From contig JALOCA010000036.1 in assembly GCA_023227965.1 (NCBI GenBank), positions 1 through 32,223 on the forward strand: a DNA stretch of 32,223 nucleotides. The letters are read 5' to 3'. Both the position numbers and the translations under genes were made by a program. Origin of the DNA: Lentimicrobiaceae bacterium (GTDB lineage: Bacteria; Bacteroidota; Bacteroidia; Bacteroidales; JALOCA01). This document shows, piece by piece, positions 17,625-26,665 of this stretch (position 1 is the stretch's first letter; every line of letters starts with the position of its first letter). The notes below the pieces were generated by a model, which was not told the origin of the DNA, made no database searches, and worked only from the letters and a program-made list of their open reading frames with translations.

Positions 17625-19631
17625 TTATATAACATTATTTATCAATGCACTATCAACAAAATTAGGTAAAGTTACCTGTAAACGGGGTTCCTTTTCCATA
17701 GCTCTGTGAATGGCAAACAAAGCAGGTTCGTTACGAGCCCAACCACGACGGGCAATACCGTTGTTTACATCCCAGAAAAGCATAGATTGCAATCGCCGGT
17801 CAGCATCGTCCGATCCATCAAGCAACATACCAAACCCACCGTTAATCACTTCACCCCAGCCTACACCACCTCCATTGTGCAATGATACCCATGTGGCTCC
17901 GCGAAAAGCATCTCCAATAACGTTTTGCACTGCCATATCTGCCGTAAAACGTGATCCGTCATATATATTGGAAGTTTCACGAAAAGGCGAATCGGTACCC
18001 GAAACATCATGATGATCTCTTCCAAGCACTACCGGGGCAGATATCTTTCCATCGCGGATTGCCTGATTGAAAGCAGCAGCTATGCGAATACGTCCCTCAC
18101 AATCGGCATACAATATACGTGCTTGCGAACCTACTACCAGTTTATTCGTTTTTGCTCCCTGTATCCAGCGGATATTGTCCTTCATCTGCCGGCTAATTTC
18201 TACCGGAACAGTCTTTGCTATTTCTTCCAAAACCTCCATAGCAAGGTGGTCTGTAAGGTCTAAGTCCTCAGGCTTGCCCGAAGTACAAACCCAGCGGAAG
18301 GGGCCAAAGCCATAGTCGAAACACATAGGTCCCATAATATCCTGCACATAAGACGGATACTTAAATGTGCCGTCAGGATTCAGTACATCAGCACCTGCAC
18401 GGGACGATTCGAGCAGGAAGGCATTTCCGTAATCGAAAAAATACATTCCACGGCTTGCCAGAATATTGATAGCTGAAACTTGCCTGCAAAGGGAATCCAT
18501 AACATGTTTTTTAAAAGTCTCCGGATTAGCAACCATCATCCGTTTGGATTCCTCATACGATATATCTGCTGGATAATATCCTCCAGCCCAGGGATTGTGT
18601 AACGAAGTTTGATCGGAACCCAGATGAACCTCAATACTTCTTTCGGCGAGCCGTTCCCAAAGATTAACCACATTGCCAAGATACGCAATAGAATGTGGCT
18701 GTTTTTTCTCCATATAATTCAATGCCAGATTAATTGCGGTATCCACATTTTCAGTTATTTCGTCCACCCAGCCTTGTTCGTAGCGTTTACGGGCGGCTTT
18801 AGGGTTTATTTCAGCAGTAATGCTGACTACTCCTGCAATATTTCCGGCTTTGGGTTGGGCACCACTCATACCCCCGAGCCCGGAAGTAATAAACAACTTA
18901 CTTTCCAGTCCTTCTCCCGGTTTGCATATCCGCCTTCCGGCATTCAGCACGGTAATGGTAGTTCCGTGTACTATGCCTTGTGGACCAATATACATATACG
19001 ATCCGGCAGTCATTTGTCCATACTGTGAAACCCCCAGTGCGTTCATACGTTCCCAGTCATCGGGCTTAGAGTAATTTGGGATTACCATACCATTAGTAAC
19101 CACTACCCGTGGAGCATCTTTATGTGAAGGGAATAAGCCCATGGGATGTCCCGAATACATTACAAGTGTTTGATCATCGGTCATTTTCGCAAGATACTTC
19201 ATGGTAAGACGGTACTGTGCCCAGTTTTGAAAAACAGCTCCATTGCCACCATAAGTAATCAATTCATGCGGATGTTGAGCCACTGCAGGATCTAAATTAT
19301 TCTGAATCATCAACATAATTGCAGCAGCCTGCCGGGTATTGCAGGGATATTCTTCAATAGGACGGGCAAACATGGGATATTCCGGACGGTAACGGTACAT
19401 GTATATTCTGCCGTAAGTTTTTAGCTCCTCTGCAAATTCAAGAGCCAGTACCGCGTGTAAATGTGCAGGGAAATACCGGAGTGCATTTTTCAATGCAAGT
19501 TTTTTTTCTTCCCGAGTTAAAATATCTTTACGAACCGGAGCATGATTCACCAGGGAATCATAGGTAGGATGCGGTGGCAAATCATCAGGAATACCCTGTA
19601 AAATAGCTTGTTTAAAATCGTTTTGCAACAT
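17625..19631 (-). CDS. hutU: Urocanate hydratase (urocanase)
   Basis: Cytoplasmic NAD-dependent enzyme of histidine degradation converting urocanate to imidazolonepropionate. 668 residues from the ATG at 19631, longer than the roughly 555 of the Pseudomonas/Bacillus type but matching the long Bacteroidota form. The NAD-binding stretch G251-L-G-G-M-S-G-A-Q-P-K-A is clear, as are YSGHPMGLFPS, YIGPQGIVHGT, and the C-terminal GGGVGWGEVINGG. The frame stays open 18 codons upstream, but the internal ATG (MLQNDFKQAIL) gives the natural N-terminus. No other hut genes (hutH, hutI, ftcD) are in the window. Confidence 0.95.
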   Translation of the reverse strand: MLQNDFKQAILQGIPDDLPPHPTYDSLVNHAPVRKDILTREEKKLALKNALRYFPAHLHAVLALEFAEELKTYGRIYMYRYRPEYPMFARPIEEYPCNTRQAAAIMLMIQNNLDPAVAQHPHELITYGGNGAVFQNWAQYRLTMKYLAKMTDDQTLVMYSGHPMGLFPSHKDAPRVVVTNGMVIPNYSKPDDWERMNALGVSQYGQMTAGSYMYIGPQGIVHGTTITVLNAGRRICKPGEGLESKLFITSGLGGMSGAQPKAGNIAGVVSITAEINPKAARKRYEQGWVDEITENVDTAINLALNYMEKKQPHSIAYLGNVVNLWERLAERSIEVHLGSDQTSLHNPWAGGYYPADISYEESKRMMVANPETFKKHVMDSLCRQVSAINILASRGMYFFDYGNAFLLESSRAGADVLNPDGTFKYPSYVQDIMGPMCFDYGFGPFRWVCTSGKPEDLDLTDHLAMEVLEEIAKTVPVEISRQMKDNIRWIQGAKTNKLVVGSQARILYADCEGRIRIAAAFNQAIRDGKISAPVVLGRDHHDVSGTDSPFRETSNIYDGSRFTADMAVQNVIGDAFRGATWVSLHNGGGVGWGEVINGGFGMLLDGSDDADRRLQSMLFWDVNNGIARRGWARNEPALFAIHRAMEKEPRLQVTLPNFVDSALINNVI

Positions 19632-19718
19632 AAATTTATAAAAAATTAGGGGTGTAAAGTTACTCATTTTTAAAATAATGTACACTCTTCTGCCCGGATA
19701 AATTCATCATAAAGTTAT

Positions 19719-19746
19719 TTTGTGAACGTATTGTTTTTTACATTTG
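19719..19746 (+). promoter_or_regulatory. Possible promoter of the SDR/acyl-CoA synthetase genes
   Basis: TACATTTG at 19739-19746 exactly matches the Bacteroidota -7 element TAnnTTTG. A TTTG at 19719-19722 is placed 16 bases upstream, slightly closer than the usual 19. A start near 19753 would leave a leader of about 15 bases before the ATG at 19768. Confidence 0.45.
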
Positions 19747-19767
19747 CTGTTCTTTTAACAAAAAGTA

Positions 19768-20529
19768 ATGAAAAAAATCTGTTTAATAACTGGTGCCACC
19801 AGTGGCATTGGAGAAGCAACCGCAATACAATTTGCTAAACAACATTGGAATTTAATTCTCAACGGTAGGCGTGCCGACAAACTGGAACAACTTTCTGCCA
19901 ATCTTACTAATAATTTTGGCACCAAAGTATTAAATCTTCTGTTTGATGTAAGAAACCGGGAAGATGCTGTACGTTGCATCAACAACATGGACACAAACTG
20001 GAAAAAAATTGATGTATTGGTTAACAATGCAGGTCTTGCCGTGGGATTAAATCCCATACATGAAGGAATATTTGATGATTGGGACAGAATGATTGACACC
20101 AACATAAAAGGACTTTTGACACTTACACGGCTTATTGCCCCTCTGATGATTGAAAATGGAAAAGGACATATCGTAAATATCGGGTCAATAGCAGGAAAAG
20201 AGGTGTATCCCAACGGGAATGTGTATTGTGCTACCAAACATGCCGTTGATGCTCTCAGCAAGGCTATGCGGATAGACTTACTACCGTATAATATTAAGGT
20301 ATCACAAGTTTGCCCCGGTGCTGTAAACACGGAATTTTCAATCGTACGATTCAAAGGAGACGTAAACAAAGCCGATGCCGTTTACCAGGGGTACCAACCA
20401 TTAACAGCAACCGACATTGCCGATGCTATTTTTTATGTTTGCAATGCCCCTAATAATGTATGTATAAACGATATAATGGTGATGCCCTATGCCCAGGCTA
20501 ATACCAGCGTCCTTATACGGAAATCATAA
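19768..20529 (+). CDS. NAD(P)-dependent short-chain dehydrogenase (YdfG-like)
   Basis: Classical SDR of 253 residues. The cofactor loop is T8-G-A-T-S-G-I-G15, the structural motif is N86-N-A-G89, and the catalytic residues are S140, Y153 and K157 (YCATK). The Arg pair after the second strand (NGRRADKL) favours NADP. Overall it resembles the YdfG/serine 3-dehydrogenase group, which oxidises 3-hydroxy acids, but the substrate cannot be told from sequence. It is 79 bases upstream of the first acyl-CoA synthetase on the same strand, so a lipid-related role is possible but only inferred from context. Confidence 0.88.
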   Translation: MKKICLITGATSGIGEATAIQFAKQHWNLILNGRRADKLEQLSANLTNNFGTKVLNLLFDVRNREDAVRCINNMDTNWKKIDVLVNNAGLAVGLNPIHEGIFDDWDRMIDTNIKGLLTLTRLIAPLMIENGKGHIVNIGSIAGKEVYPNGNVYCATKHAVDALSKAMRIDLLPYNIKVSQVCPGAVNTEFSIVRFKGDVNKADAVYQGYQPLTATDIADAIFYVCNAPNNVCINDIMVMPYAQANTSVLIRKS

Positions 20530-20608
20530 ATAAAAAATAATTTCATATTTTAATTTTTCTTTATATTATTGTAACGTAAACAGGCTTCTAATTTATAATA
20601 CTGATTCT

Positions 20609-22405
20609 ATGGACTTTCCCGTTACGCGGATATTCGATTTAATCCCCCGCTATCAAAAAATTTTTGATCCCAAAGACGACGTTATTGCCGGAAAAGAAAA
20701 CGGAGAATGGAAAAAATACAACATCACGCAATACATTGAAAACACTAACCTGCTAAGCTCAGGGTTATTACAATTAGGAATACAAAAAGGTGACACAATT
20801 GCCACTATCATCAACAACTGCCCGGAATGGAATTTCCTCGACATGGCTATTACTCAGATAGGAGCTATCCATGTACCCATTTACCCCACCATTACCGAAA
20901 ACGATTACCAGTACATCCTTAATCATGCAGGGATTAAACTGGTGTTCGTAGCAACCGAAGACCTGCTAAAAAAGGTGGAAAGGATAAAACCGTCTATTCC
21001 CTCTTTACTCGACATTTATGCCCTGAAAAAGATAAATGGCGCAAAAACATTAGCGGATATTTATGCACTGGGAAATATGCATCTTCAATTGCAGGAGATT
21101 GAAAAAATTAAAAATTCCATTCTTCCCAACGATTGCTTTACCATCATTTACACTTCGGGTACCACGGGAAACGCTAAAGGAGTAATGCTATCGCACAATA
21201 ACATTATCAGCAATTTTGTCGCTTTATCTTACATCCCGACTTTCGGACAGGAAGGAAAAGCACTAAGCTTCCTGCCTCTGTGCCACGTGTACGAACGTAC
21301 GCTCAATTACCTGTATCAATACCTTGGAATTTCAATTTATTATGCTGAAAACCTTGGCACAGTAGGCGACAATATCAAAGAAATAAAACCTGATATGATG
21401 TGTGCCGTACCTCGACTGCTTGAAAAAGTGTATGACAAATTTATTGCCAACGGAAGAAAACAAAAAGGGCTAAAGAAAATGATTTTCTTCTGGGCAGTAA
21501 AAGTAGGCAGCAGATACGAACTCAACAACGCCAACGGAAAATTATACGCATATAAACTAAAAATTGCCAATAAATTAGTACTCAGCAAATGGAAGGAAGC
21601 ATTAGGTGGCAATTTTAAAATAATTGTTTCGGGAGGAGCTTCGTTGCAAACCAAACTTGCCCGGCTATACCGGGCTTCGGGCTTACCGGTATATGAAGGA
21701 TACGGACTCACTGAAACTTCTCCTGTTATTGCAGTAACCTCAACCGACCCCAATGGGATTAAATTCGGAACCGTAGGTCCTCCGCTGCGCGGCGTAGAAA
21801 TGAAAATTGCACACGATGGCGAAATCGTATGCCGTGGTCCCAATATTATGCTTGGATATTATAAAAACGAGGCGCTTACGCAATCAGTTATTGATTCTGA
21901 TGGATGGTTTCATACCGGCGACCTCGGAAAATTTGAACCGGAAGGGCAACTCCGGATTACCGGAAGAAAAAAAGAGATATTTAAAACCTCCTTAGGTAAA
22001 TATATCGCCCCCGAATTAATCGAAAATAAAATAAAAGAATCTCCTTTTATTGATAATCTGATAGTAGTTGGAGAAAATCAGCGATTTGCCGCAGCCATTG
22101 TTCTTCCTGATTTTATCCATTTGCGAAACTGGTGTGCCATCAAGGAAATTCCATACACTACCAATGAAGAAATTATCAAGCTACCCAGAATAAAACAACG
22201 CTACCTGAAAGAAATCAATAAGTTCAATAAAGAATTAGGTAAAACTGAGCGCATAAGCAAAATTGAAATTATTTCCGACGAATGGTCGCAACTGAGCGGT
22301 GAACTCACCCCTACCTTAAAACTGAAAAGAAATGTTATTACCACGAAATATCAGGATTTGATAAATACAATTTTTAGCAGCAATAGCTTTGCAGAGGAAA
22401 TGTAA
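20609..22405 (+). CDS. Long-chain acyl-CoA synthetase (AMP-forming), copy 1
   Basis: ANL-superfamily enzyme of 598 residues that activates fatty acids to acyl-CoA through an acyl-adenylate. The P-loop is Y181-T-S-G-T-T-G187-NAKG; the acyl-adenylate motif is Y365-G-L-T-E369; further on are WFHTGDLG and the hinge GRKKEIFKTSLGKYI. The long-chain (FadD15/FAA-like) subgroup is indicated by length and by the LPLCHVYER segment. No signal peptide is seen; the enzyme is probably cytoplasmic or membrane-associated. A close paralogue follows 31 bases downstream, and the two are probably cotranscribed. Confidence 0.93.
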   Translation: MDFPVTRIFDLIPRYQKIFDPKDDVIAGKENGEWKKYNITQYIENTNLLSSGLLQLGIQKGDTIATIINNCPEWNFLDMAITQIGAIHVPIYPTITENDYQYILNHAGIKLVFVATEDLLKKVERIKPSIPSLLDIYALKKINGAKTLADIYALGNMHLQLQEIEKIKNSILPNDCFTIIYTSGTTGNAKGVMLSHNNIISNFVALSYIPTFGQEGKALSFLPLCHVYERTLNYLYQYLGISIYYAENLGTVGDNIKEIKPDMMCAVPRLLEKVYDKFIANGRKQKGLKKMIFFWAVKVGSRYELNNANGKLYAYKLKIANKLVLSKWKEALGGNFKIIVSGGASLQTKLARLYRASGLPVYEGYGLTETSPVIAVTSTDPNGIKFGTVGPPLRGVEMKIAHDGEIVCRGPNIMLGYYKNEALTQSVIDSDGWFHTGDLGKFEPEGQLRITGRKKEIFKTSLGKYIAPELIENKIKESPFIDNLIVVGENQRFAAAIVLPDFIHLRNWCAIKEIPYTTNEEIIKLPRIKQRYLKEINKFNKELGKTERISKIEIISDEWSQLSGELTPTLKLKRNVITTKYQDLINTIFSSNSFAEEM

Positions 22406-22436
22406 TGGCTTATACCTGCTCTGATTATTCATTAAT

Positions 22437-24236
22437 ATGCAGCAAACTATGCAGAAAGTTACCCGAATTTTCGACATACTTACAAGATATGCAACTCTTT
22501 ACCCCGACAAAGGAGATGCCATAGCTGGTAAGGAGAACGGACAATGGATAAAATATAGCATAAGCGAATATATTGAAAACGCAAATTATATAAGTGCTGC
22601 ACTGCTGACGCTCGGTATCCAGAAAGGAGATACCATCGCTACCATCTCGAGCAATAAACCGGAATGGAATATTGTTGATATGGGTATTTTGCAAATAGGT
22701 GCTGTTCATGTACCGATTTATCCCACCATCAGCGAATCCGATTATAAATTCATCCTCGGACATTCCGAGGTACAGTATATTTTTATTTCCGGAAAGGATA
22801 TTTTTCGGAAAATCGAACATATACTTCCGGAAATACCTTCCATTAAAGGAGTATTTGCATTTAAGGAAACAGACGGAACAACCCCTTACCAGGAATGTAT
22901 CGAGTTGGGCAAAAAGAGCCTCAACCTGCCGCAGCTCGAAAATATAAAGTCAGAAATACAAAGCTCCGATATCGCTACCATTATTTATACCTCGGGCACC
23001 ACAGGCAGACAAAAAGGAGTGATGCTTACACATAATAATCTTATTTCCAATTTTACTGCCAGTGCACGCATCCCGTATTTTCTTGACCATACCAGCAAAA
23101 CCGTAAGCTATCTGCCCCTTTGCCATGTATATGAACGTATGCTGAATTATGTATTCCAATACTTAGGAATGCCTGTTTATTACGTAGAAAGTACCGCAAC
23201 AATTTCAGAAAATCTTAAAGAAGTTCAACCCAGTATTATGTCAACAGTTCCGCGACTGATTGAAAAAATCTACGACAAAATTTATAACGGCGGCAGAAAA
23301 CTGAAAGGCATAAAGAAAATGATTTTTTTCTGGGCTTTACGGATTGCTTTACGCTACGAACTGGATGGTGCTAACGGTACCTTGTACGAAACCAAACGTA
23401 AAATTGCCGATAAACTTGTGTACAGCAAATGGCGCGAAGCCTTCGGCAACAAACTGAAAATTATTGTTTCGGGAGGTGCAGCCCTGCAGCCTCGCCTTTC
23501 CCGTGTTTTTTGGGCTGCAGGCGTATGGATAATAGAAGGATATGGGCTTACCGAAACCTCACCGGTGATTGCCGTAAATAATTTCTGGGATAAAGGAGTC
23601 AAATTCGGAACCGTAGGTCCTGCACTGCAAGGAGTACAAATAAAAATTAACGACGACGGGGAAATATTATGCAAAGGTGAAAATGTGATGAAAGGTTACT
23701 TTAAAGAGCCTGCTCTCACCCTTGAAGTGATAGATTCCGACGGATGGTTTCATACCGGCGACATAGGACATATTGAGCCCGAAGGCCAACTGAAAATCAC
23801 AGGACGAAAAAAAGAAATTTTTAAAACCTCGCTTGGAAAATATATCAGCCCCGAACTCATAGAAAATAAGTTTAAGGAATCACGTTTTATTGATACGATA
23901 ATGGTGATAGGCGAAAACCAAAAATTTGCGGCTGCACTGATAGTGCCCGACTTTGCTCACCTGCAATCGTGGTGTGCCATAAAGGAGATACCCTATACCA
24001 CCAATGCTGAAATGGTAAATCATCCGCGTATTAAGCAGCGTTTCCAAAAAGAGATAAACAAATACAACAAATTTTTCGGGGCTACCGAACAGATAAAACG
24101 TTATGAACTGATGCCCAGCGAATGGAGCATTGAATCGAGCGAACTTACCGCTTCGCTGAAGCTGAAACGTAATGCCATTTGCAGCAAGTACAAACCGGTT
24201 ATTGATGCCATCTTTAATATAGAAAGTGGGGAATAA
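22437..24236 (+). CDS. Long-chain acyl-CoA synthetase (AMP-forming), copy 2
   Basis: Paralogue of the preceding gene, 599 residues and collinear with it. It has the same motifs: Y184-T-S-G-T-T-G, YGLTETSP, WFHTGDIG, and GRKKEIFKTSLGKYI. More than half of the residues agree by eye (not computed), and some DNA blocks of 21 bases are identical (21761-21781 with 23601-23621, and 21902-21922 with 23742-23762). The start could be the ATG at 22437 or the one at 22449; the second gives an N-terminus closer to copy 1. It presumably has a different chain-length or substrate preference. A terminator follows immediately. Confidence 0.93.
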   Translation: MQQTMQKVTRIFDILTRYATLYPDKGDAIAGKENGQWIKYSISEYIENANYISAALLTLGIQKGDTIATISSNKPEWNIVDMGILQIGAVHVPIYPTISESDYKFILGHSEVQYIFISGKDIFRKIEHILPEIPSIKGVFAFKETDGTTPYQECIELGKKSLNLPQLENIKSEIQSSDIATIIYTSGTTGRQKGVMLTHNNLISNFTASARIPYFLDHTSKTVSYLPLCHVYERMLNYVFQYLGMPVYYVESTATISENLKEVQPSIMSTVPRLIEKIYDKIYNGGRKLKGIKKMIFFWALRIALRYELDGANGTLYETKRKIADKLVYSKWREAFGNKLKIIVSGGAALQPRLSRVFWAAGVWIIEGYGLTETSPVIAVNNFWDKGVKFGTVGPALQGVQIKINDDGEILCKGENVMKGYFKEPALTLEVIDSDGWFHTGDIGHIEPEGQLKITGRKKEIFKTSLGKYISPELIENKFKESRFIDTIMVIGENQKFAAALIVPDFAHLQSWCAIKEIPYTTNAEMVNHPRIKQRFQKEINKYNKFFGATEQIKRYELMPSEWSIESSELTASLKLKRNAICSKYKPVIDAIFNIESGE

Positions 24237-24268
24237 AGGCAGAAAGTTGTTTTTAGTTTCTGCTTTTT
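24235..24268 (+). terminator. Intrinsic terminator after the acyl-CoA synthetases
   Basis: AAAGGCAGAAA (24235-24245) pairs with TTTCTGCTTTT (24257-24267) across an 11-base loop, with one G-T wobble. It is followed by T residues. It begins at the stop codon of the second synthetase and ends that transcription unit. Confidence 0.65.
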
Positions 24269-24438
24269 CCGAATTAGGAAACATTCAGCATTACAAGACC
24301 GTTGATTTTTTATAAAAGATTGTCCATAAAACATTAATTATTGATCTCCTGACGGATTGTGTTTTATCCCGAACTCAGGTTCTCAATAAAATAAAATCAT
24401 ATATGGAATAACCTTGTATGCTCTGACCCCCTCCCGAA

Positions 24439-24462
24439 CCCTCCCCTAAAATTAGGAGAGGG
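24439..24462. repeat. REP-like palindrome
   Basis: CCCTCCCCTAA (24439-24449) and TTAGGAGAGGG (24452-24462) form an 11-bp stem with one mismatch and a minimal loop. A near copy of the C-rich left half (CCCCCTCCCG) lies just before it at 24427-24435. A G/C-rich palindrome in AT-rich intergenic DNA is typical of REP-type elements, which are usually present in many genomic copies; only one copy is visible here. Confidence 0.6.
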
Positions 24463-24543
24463 CGCAGTAACCCTGAAAATCAGTAGAATGCCTGATGAGT
24501 AGGGTCAAAAAAACTGAAGTAATAAAAAGCTATGAATGGTATT

Positions 24544-24579
24544 CAATCTGCAAAATCCGCACAATCCGTACAATCCGGA
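24544..24579. repeat. 9-bp degenerate tandem repeat, four units
   Basis: Four consecutive 9-base units: CAATCTGCA, AAATCCGCA, CAATCCGTA, CAATCCGGA. The shared core is AATCCG with a two-base variable end. It lies in non-coding DNA about 80 bases after the REP-like palindrome. Function unknown. Confidence 0.65.
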
Positions 24580-24871
24580 TGCAACGGGCGGGTTTTGAAA
24601 GTCCATGCCTTCCAGTAACCTTACCAAGACCTTTTTTATATGCCTATTTCAGAACAAGACATTCCTTGATTTTTTTCTTAAAATGGTTTTTAAATCCATT
24701 TTTTTAATAAATCCTATTAATATTTTATTACAAAAAACAGGGGTAAAAAGGGAAGTACAAATGTATTGTATGCAACGAAATACAGCCGGGGCATACAGGA
24801 AACGGTTATAAAAATAACTTATTTCAGTTGTTTTTTAAGCCATACAATGCTGTTATAGTATAATTTACAAC

Positions 24872-24899
24872 ATATGTTTAAAAGCGGATATGTTTAAAA
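24872..24899. repeat. 12-bp direct repeat with 16-bp period
   Basis: ATATGTTTAAAA occurs at 24872-24883 and 24888-24899, separated by GCGG. Just downstream, GAGCGAAT occurs twice (24903-24910 and 24924-24931, 21-bp period). These lie 170-230 bases before the SprB-repeat gene. Confidence 0.55.
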
Positions 24900-24983
24900 A
24901 CAGAGCGAATAACTGAAACAACGGAGCGAATTGTTTTAAAATGGTAGCAGCAGAATTATTAATAATAATTTTATATTTATTTC

Positions 24984-25013
24984 TTGTTTGTTATTTTTAT
25001 TATCTTAACTTTA
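24984..25013 (+). promoter_or_regulatory. Possible promoter of the SprB-repeat gene
   Basis: TTG (24984-24986) is followed by 19 bases and TAACTTTA (25006-25013), one base from the Bacteroidota -7 consensus TAnnTTTG. It would give a leader of about 80 bases. The surrounding DNA is very AT-rich, which raises the chance of a false match. Confidence 0.35.
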
Positions 25014-25042
25014 ATGCGTTTTTTTGTCTAAGCATTTTAATT

Positions 25043-25074
25043 TAAGCAAAACATAGTAATTATTAAGCAAAACA
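25043..25074. repeat. 11-bp direct repeat in the leader of the SprB-repeat gene
   Basis: TAAGCAAAACA is present at 25043-25053 and again at 25064-25074, a spacing of 21 bases, or about two helical turns. It lies between the candidate promoter and the ATG at 25100. A regulator binding two successive sites on one face of the helix would give this pattern, but no regulator is known. Confidence 0.5.
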
Positions 25075-25099
25075 AGTAGCAAATCAAAAACACACAGAT

Positions 25100-26557
25100 A
25101 TGAAAAAGCTAATTCATCATTCGTGGCAGGTAGCGGTTTATGCCATTTTTATTCTCTTTTTATCCCAGGCTTCTTTTGCACAGTTGAGTGTACAATTAAA
25201 ACCTTCCGTTTATAATGGCGGGTACAACATCAGTTGTTTTGGTGCACAGGATGCCAGTATCACCGCAACGGTTACCGGAGGTACCAAACCTTATACTTTT
25301 GTGTGGAGCAACGGTGATACTACACAGACTATTACCGACCTGGCTGCCGGGTATTACATGGTTAAAGCAATGGATGCAAACGGAATAAAAAATCAGGCAG
25401 AAATTACTTTAAAAGAGCCGGTAGAGTTGATAGTGGATGAAACAAAATATGTGTATCCTAACGGGTACAATGTAAGCTGCCATAGTTGTTACAACGGCAG
25501 CATTTACACAACAGCAACAGGAGGAACGCCCCCTTATAACTTCTTGTGGGGGGATGGACCTACATCTTCCTACCGTAACGGATTAGGTTCAGGGAACTAT
25601 TCCCTTACGGTAACTGATGCCAATGGCTGTACCATAACCGAGGAATACAACCTTACAGAACCCGAACGTAGCGACTGGACCATGAATGGCAATGCCAACC
25701 TGCCTTCCAACAGCTTTATCGGTTCTATCAATAACCAGGATGTGGTATTTAAAACCAACAACACAGAACGTCTGCGGCTGATGGGTAATGGCGATATCAA
25801 GATGCCGGGACTATCGGGCGACAGTGTATCGCTGGTGCTTACAGATATTACCGGGAAATTATATGCAAATAAAATACTCTTTCCCAAGAAAAAATGTGAA
25901 GGTAACAATAATATCATTGCATGGTACCAAAAGCCTAATGTATGGAACGAAATATTCAATTGTTACCAAAGTTTTGGAATAGGAACCGATCACCCGCAGG
26001 CATATCTTGAAGTGGCGAGGGGCAGATTACGTGTTTCATGCGAAGAAACAGATTCAATACCCTATGCATATCTCGATATTTATCACGACGGAGGGAACGT
26101 GAGGATTGATAATCATGGGCAGGGAAACATCCTGTTTGACTATGAAAACCCGGGTAAAAGTGTAGTGTTTTGTTCAGATATTACCAGAACCTCCAATACT
26201 ACCTATCTGGCTACGAATAGTGGAGGTGTGGGAATAGGAACTACAACTTTGGGCGGTTACAAATTAGCTGTTGCCGGCAAGATACATTGCACGGAAGTAG
26301 TAGTAGAGGCTACTCCATGGCCCGATTATGTATTTGACAATAACTATAAACTGATGCCGCTCAACGAACTTAGAGCTTATACCTTAACTCACAAACACCT
26401 GCCTGGTATTCCTGATGCAAAAACAGTAAGCGAAAATGGTGTAAACCTGGGAGAAATGAATGCGCAACTGCTGAAAAAAGTGGAAGAACTTACGCAATAC
26501 ATTCTCATTCTGAATCAAAGAATAGAAAAGTTGGAATTGCAAAACGCAAGCCGTTAG
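25100..26557 (+). CDS. Exported SprB-repeat protein with fibre-like C-terminus
   Basis: 485 residues. A Sec signal peptide ends near A27 (SFA before Q28). Two SprB-type repeats follow, at about residues 39-107 and 121-188, each with the pattern NGxNxSCxG...GGTxPYxFxW...GxYxxxxxDANG; the family is named after the gliding adhesin of Flavobacterium. A beta-rich region with phage-tail-fibre-like phrases follows (NNTERLRLMGNGDIKM; GIGT at 378). The C-terminal block from W407 (WPDYVF..KLMPL..HKHLPGIP..GVNLGEMNAQLL) ends in a predicted coiled coil. That block recurs in Bacteroidota fibre-like surface proteins. There is no T9SS sorting domain at its own end. Probably a surface-exposed trimeric fibre or adhesin; partners unknown. 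Confidence 0.8.
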   Translation: MKKLIHHSWQVAVYAIFILFLSQASFAQLSVQLKPSVYNGGYNISCFGAQDASITATVTGGTKPYTFVWSNGDTTQTITDLAAGYYMVKAMDANGIKNQAEITLKEPVELIVDETKYVYPNGYNVSCHSCYNGSIYTTATGGTPPYNFLWGDGPTSSYRNGLGSGNYSLTVTDANGCTITEEYNLTEPERSDWTMNGNANLPSNSFIGSINNQDVVFKTNNTERLRLMGNGDIKMPGLSGDSVSLVLTDITGKLYANKILFPKKKCEGNNNIIAWYQKPNVWNEIFNCYQSFGIGTDHPQAYLEVARGRLRVSCEETDSIPYAYLDIYHDGGNVRIDNHGQGNILFDYENPGKSVVFCSDITRTSNTTYLATNSGGVGIGTTTLGGYKLAVAGKIHCTEVVVEATPWPDYVFDNNYKLMPLNELRAYTLTHKHLPGIPDAKTVSENGVNLGEMNAQLLKKVEELTQYILILNQRIEKLELQNASR

Positions 26558-26665
26558 CTGTATTGCAACTTTGCTATACCACTAAGGATTACACAAAGGC
26601 ACACCAAGCATTAAAATGTACAGTATGTTATTGAAATAAATGGAAATTTTTTAGACACTAAAATT

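Larger units (their letters stand above)
24269..25099. other. Long intergenic region without a convincing gene
   Basis: About 830 bases separate the acyl-CoA synthetase terminator from the SprB-repeat gene. I find no protein-like frame, tRNA or CRISPR. Two short overlapping open frames (24495-24811) have no recognisable composition or start context. The region contains a REP-like palindrome, a four-unit 9-bp tandem repeat, two sets of short direct repeats, a strongly AT-rich tract (about 24940-25040) and a possible promoter, which are listed separately. Confidence 0.7.

Noticed and set aside
19655..19662. TAACTTTA on the minus strand as a hutU promoter -7 box
   Set aside because: No TTTG is found at the required distance upstream, so support is too weak to list.
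19755..20369. 204-residue open frame antisense to the SDR gene
   Set aside because: The plus-strand frame has all SDR catalytic motifs; the antisense product shows no recognisable domain.
24495..24811. Two overlapping 68-70-residue frames in the long spacer
   Set aside because: Their sequence includes the translated 9-bp repeat (IRTIRTIR-like) and aromatic-rich low complexity, with no protein-like pattern or start context.
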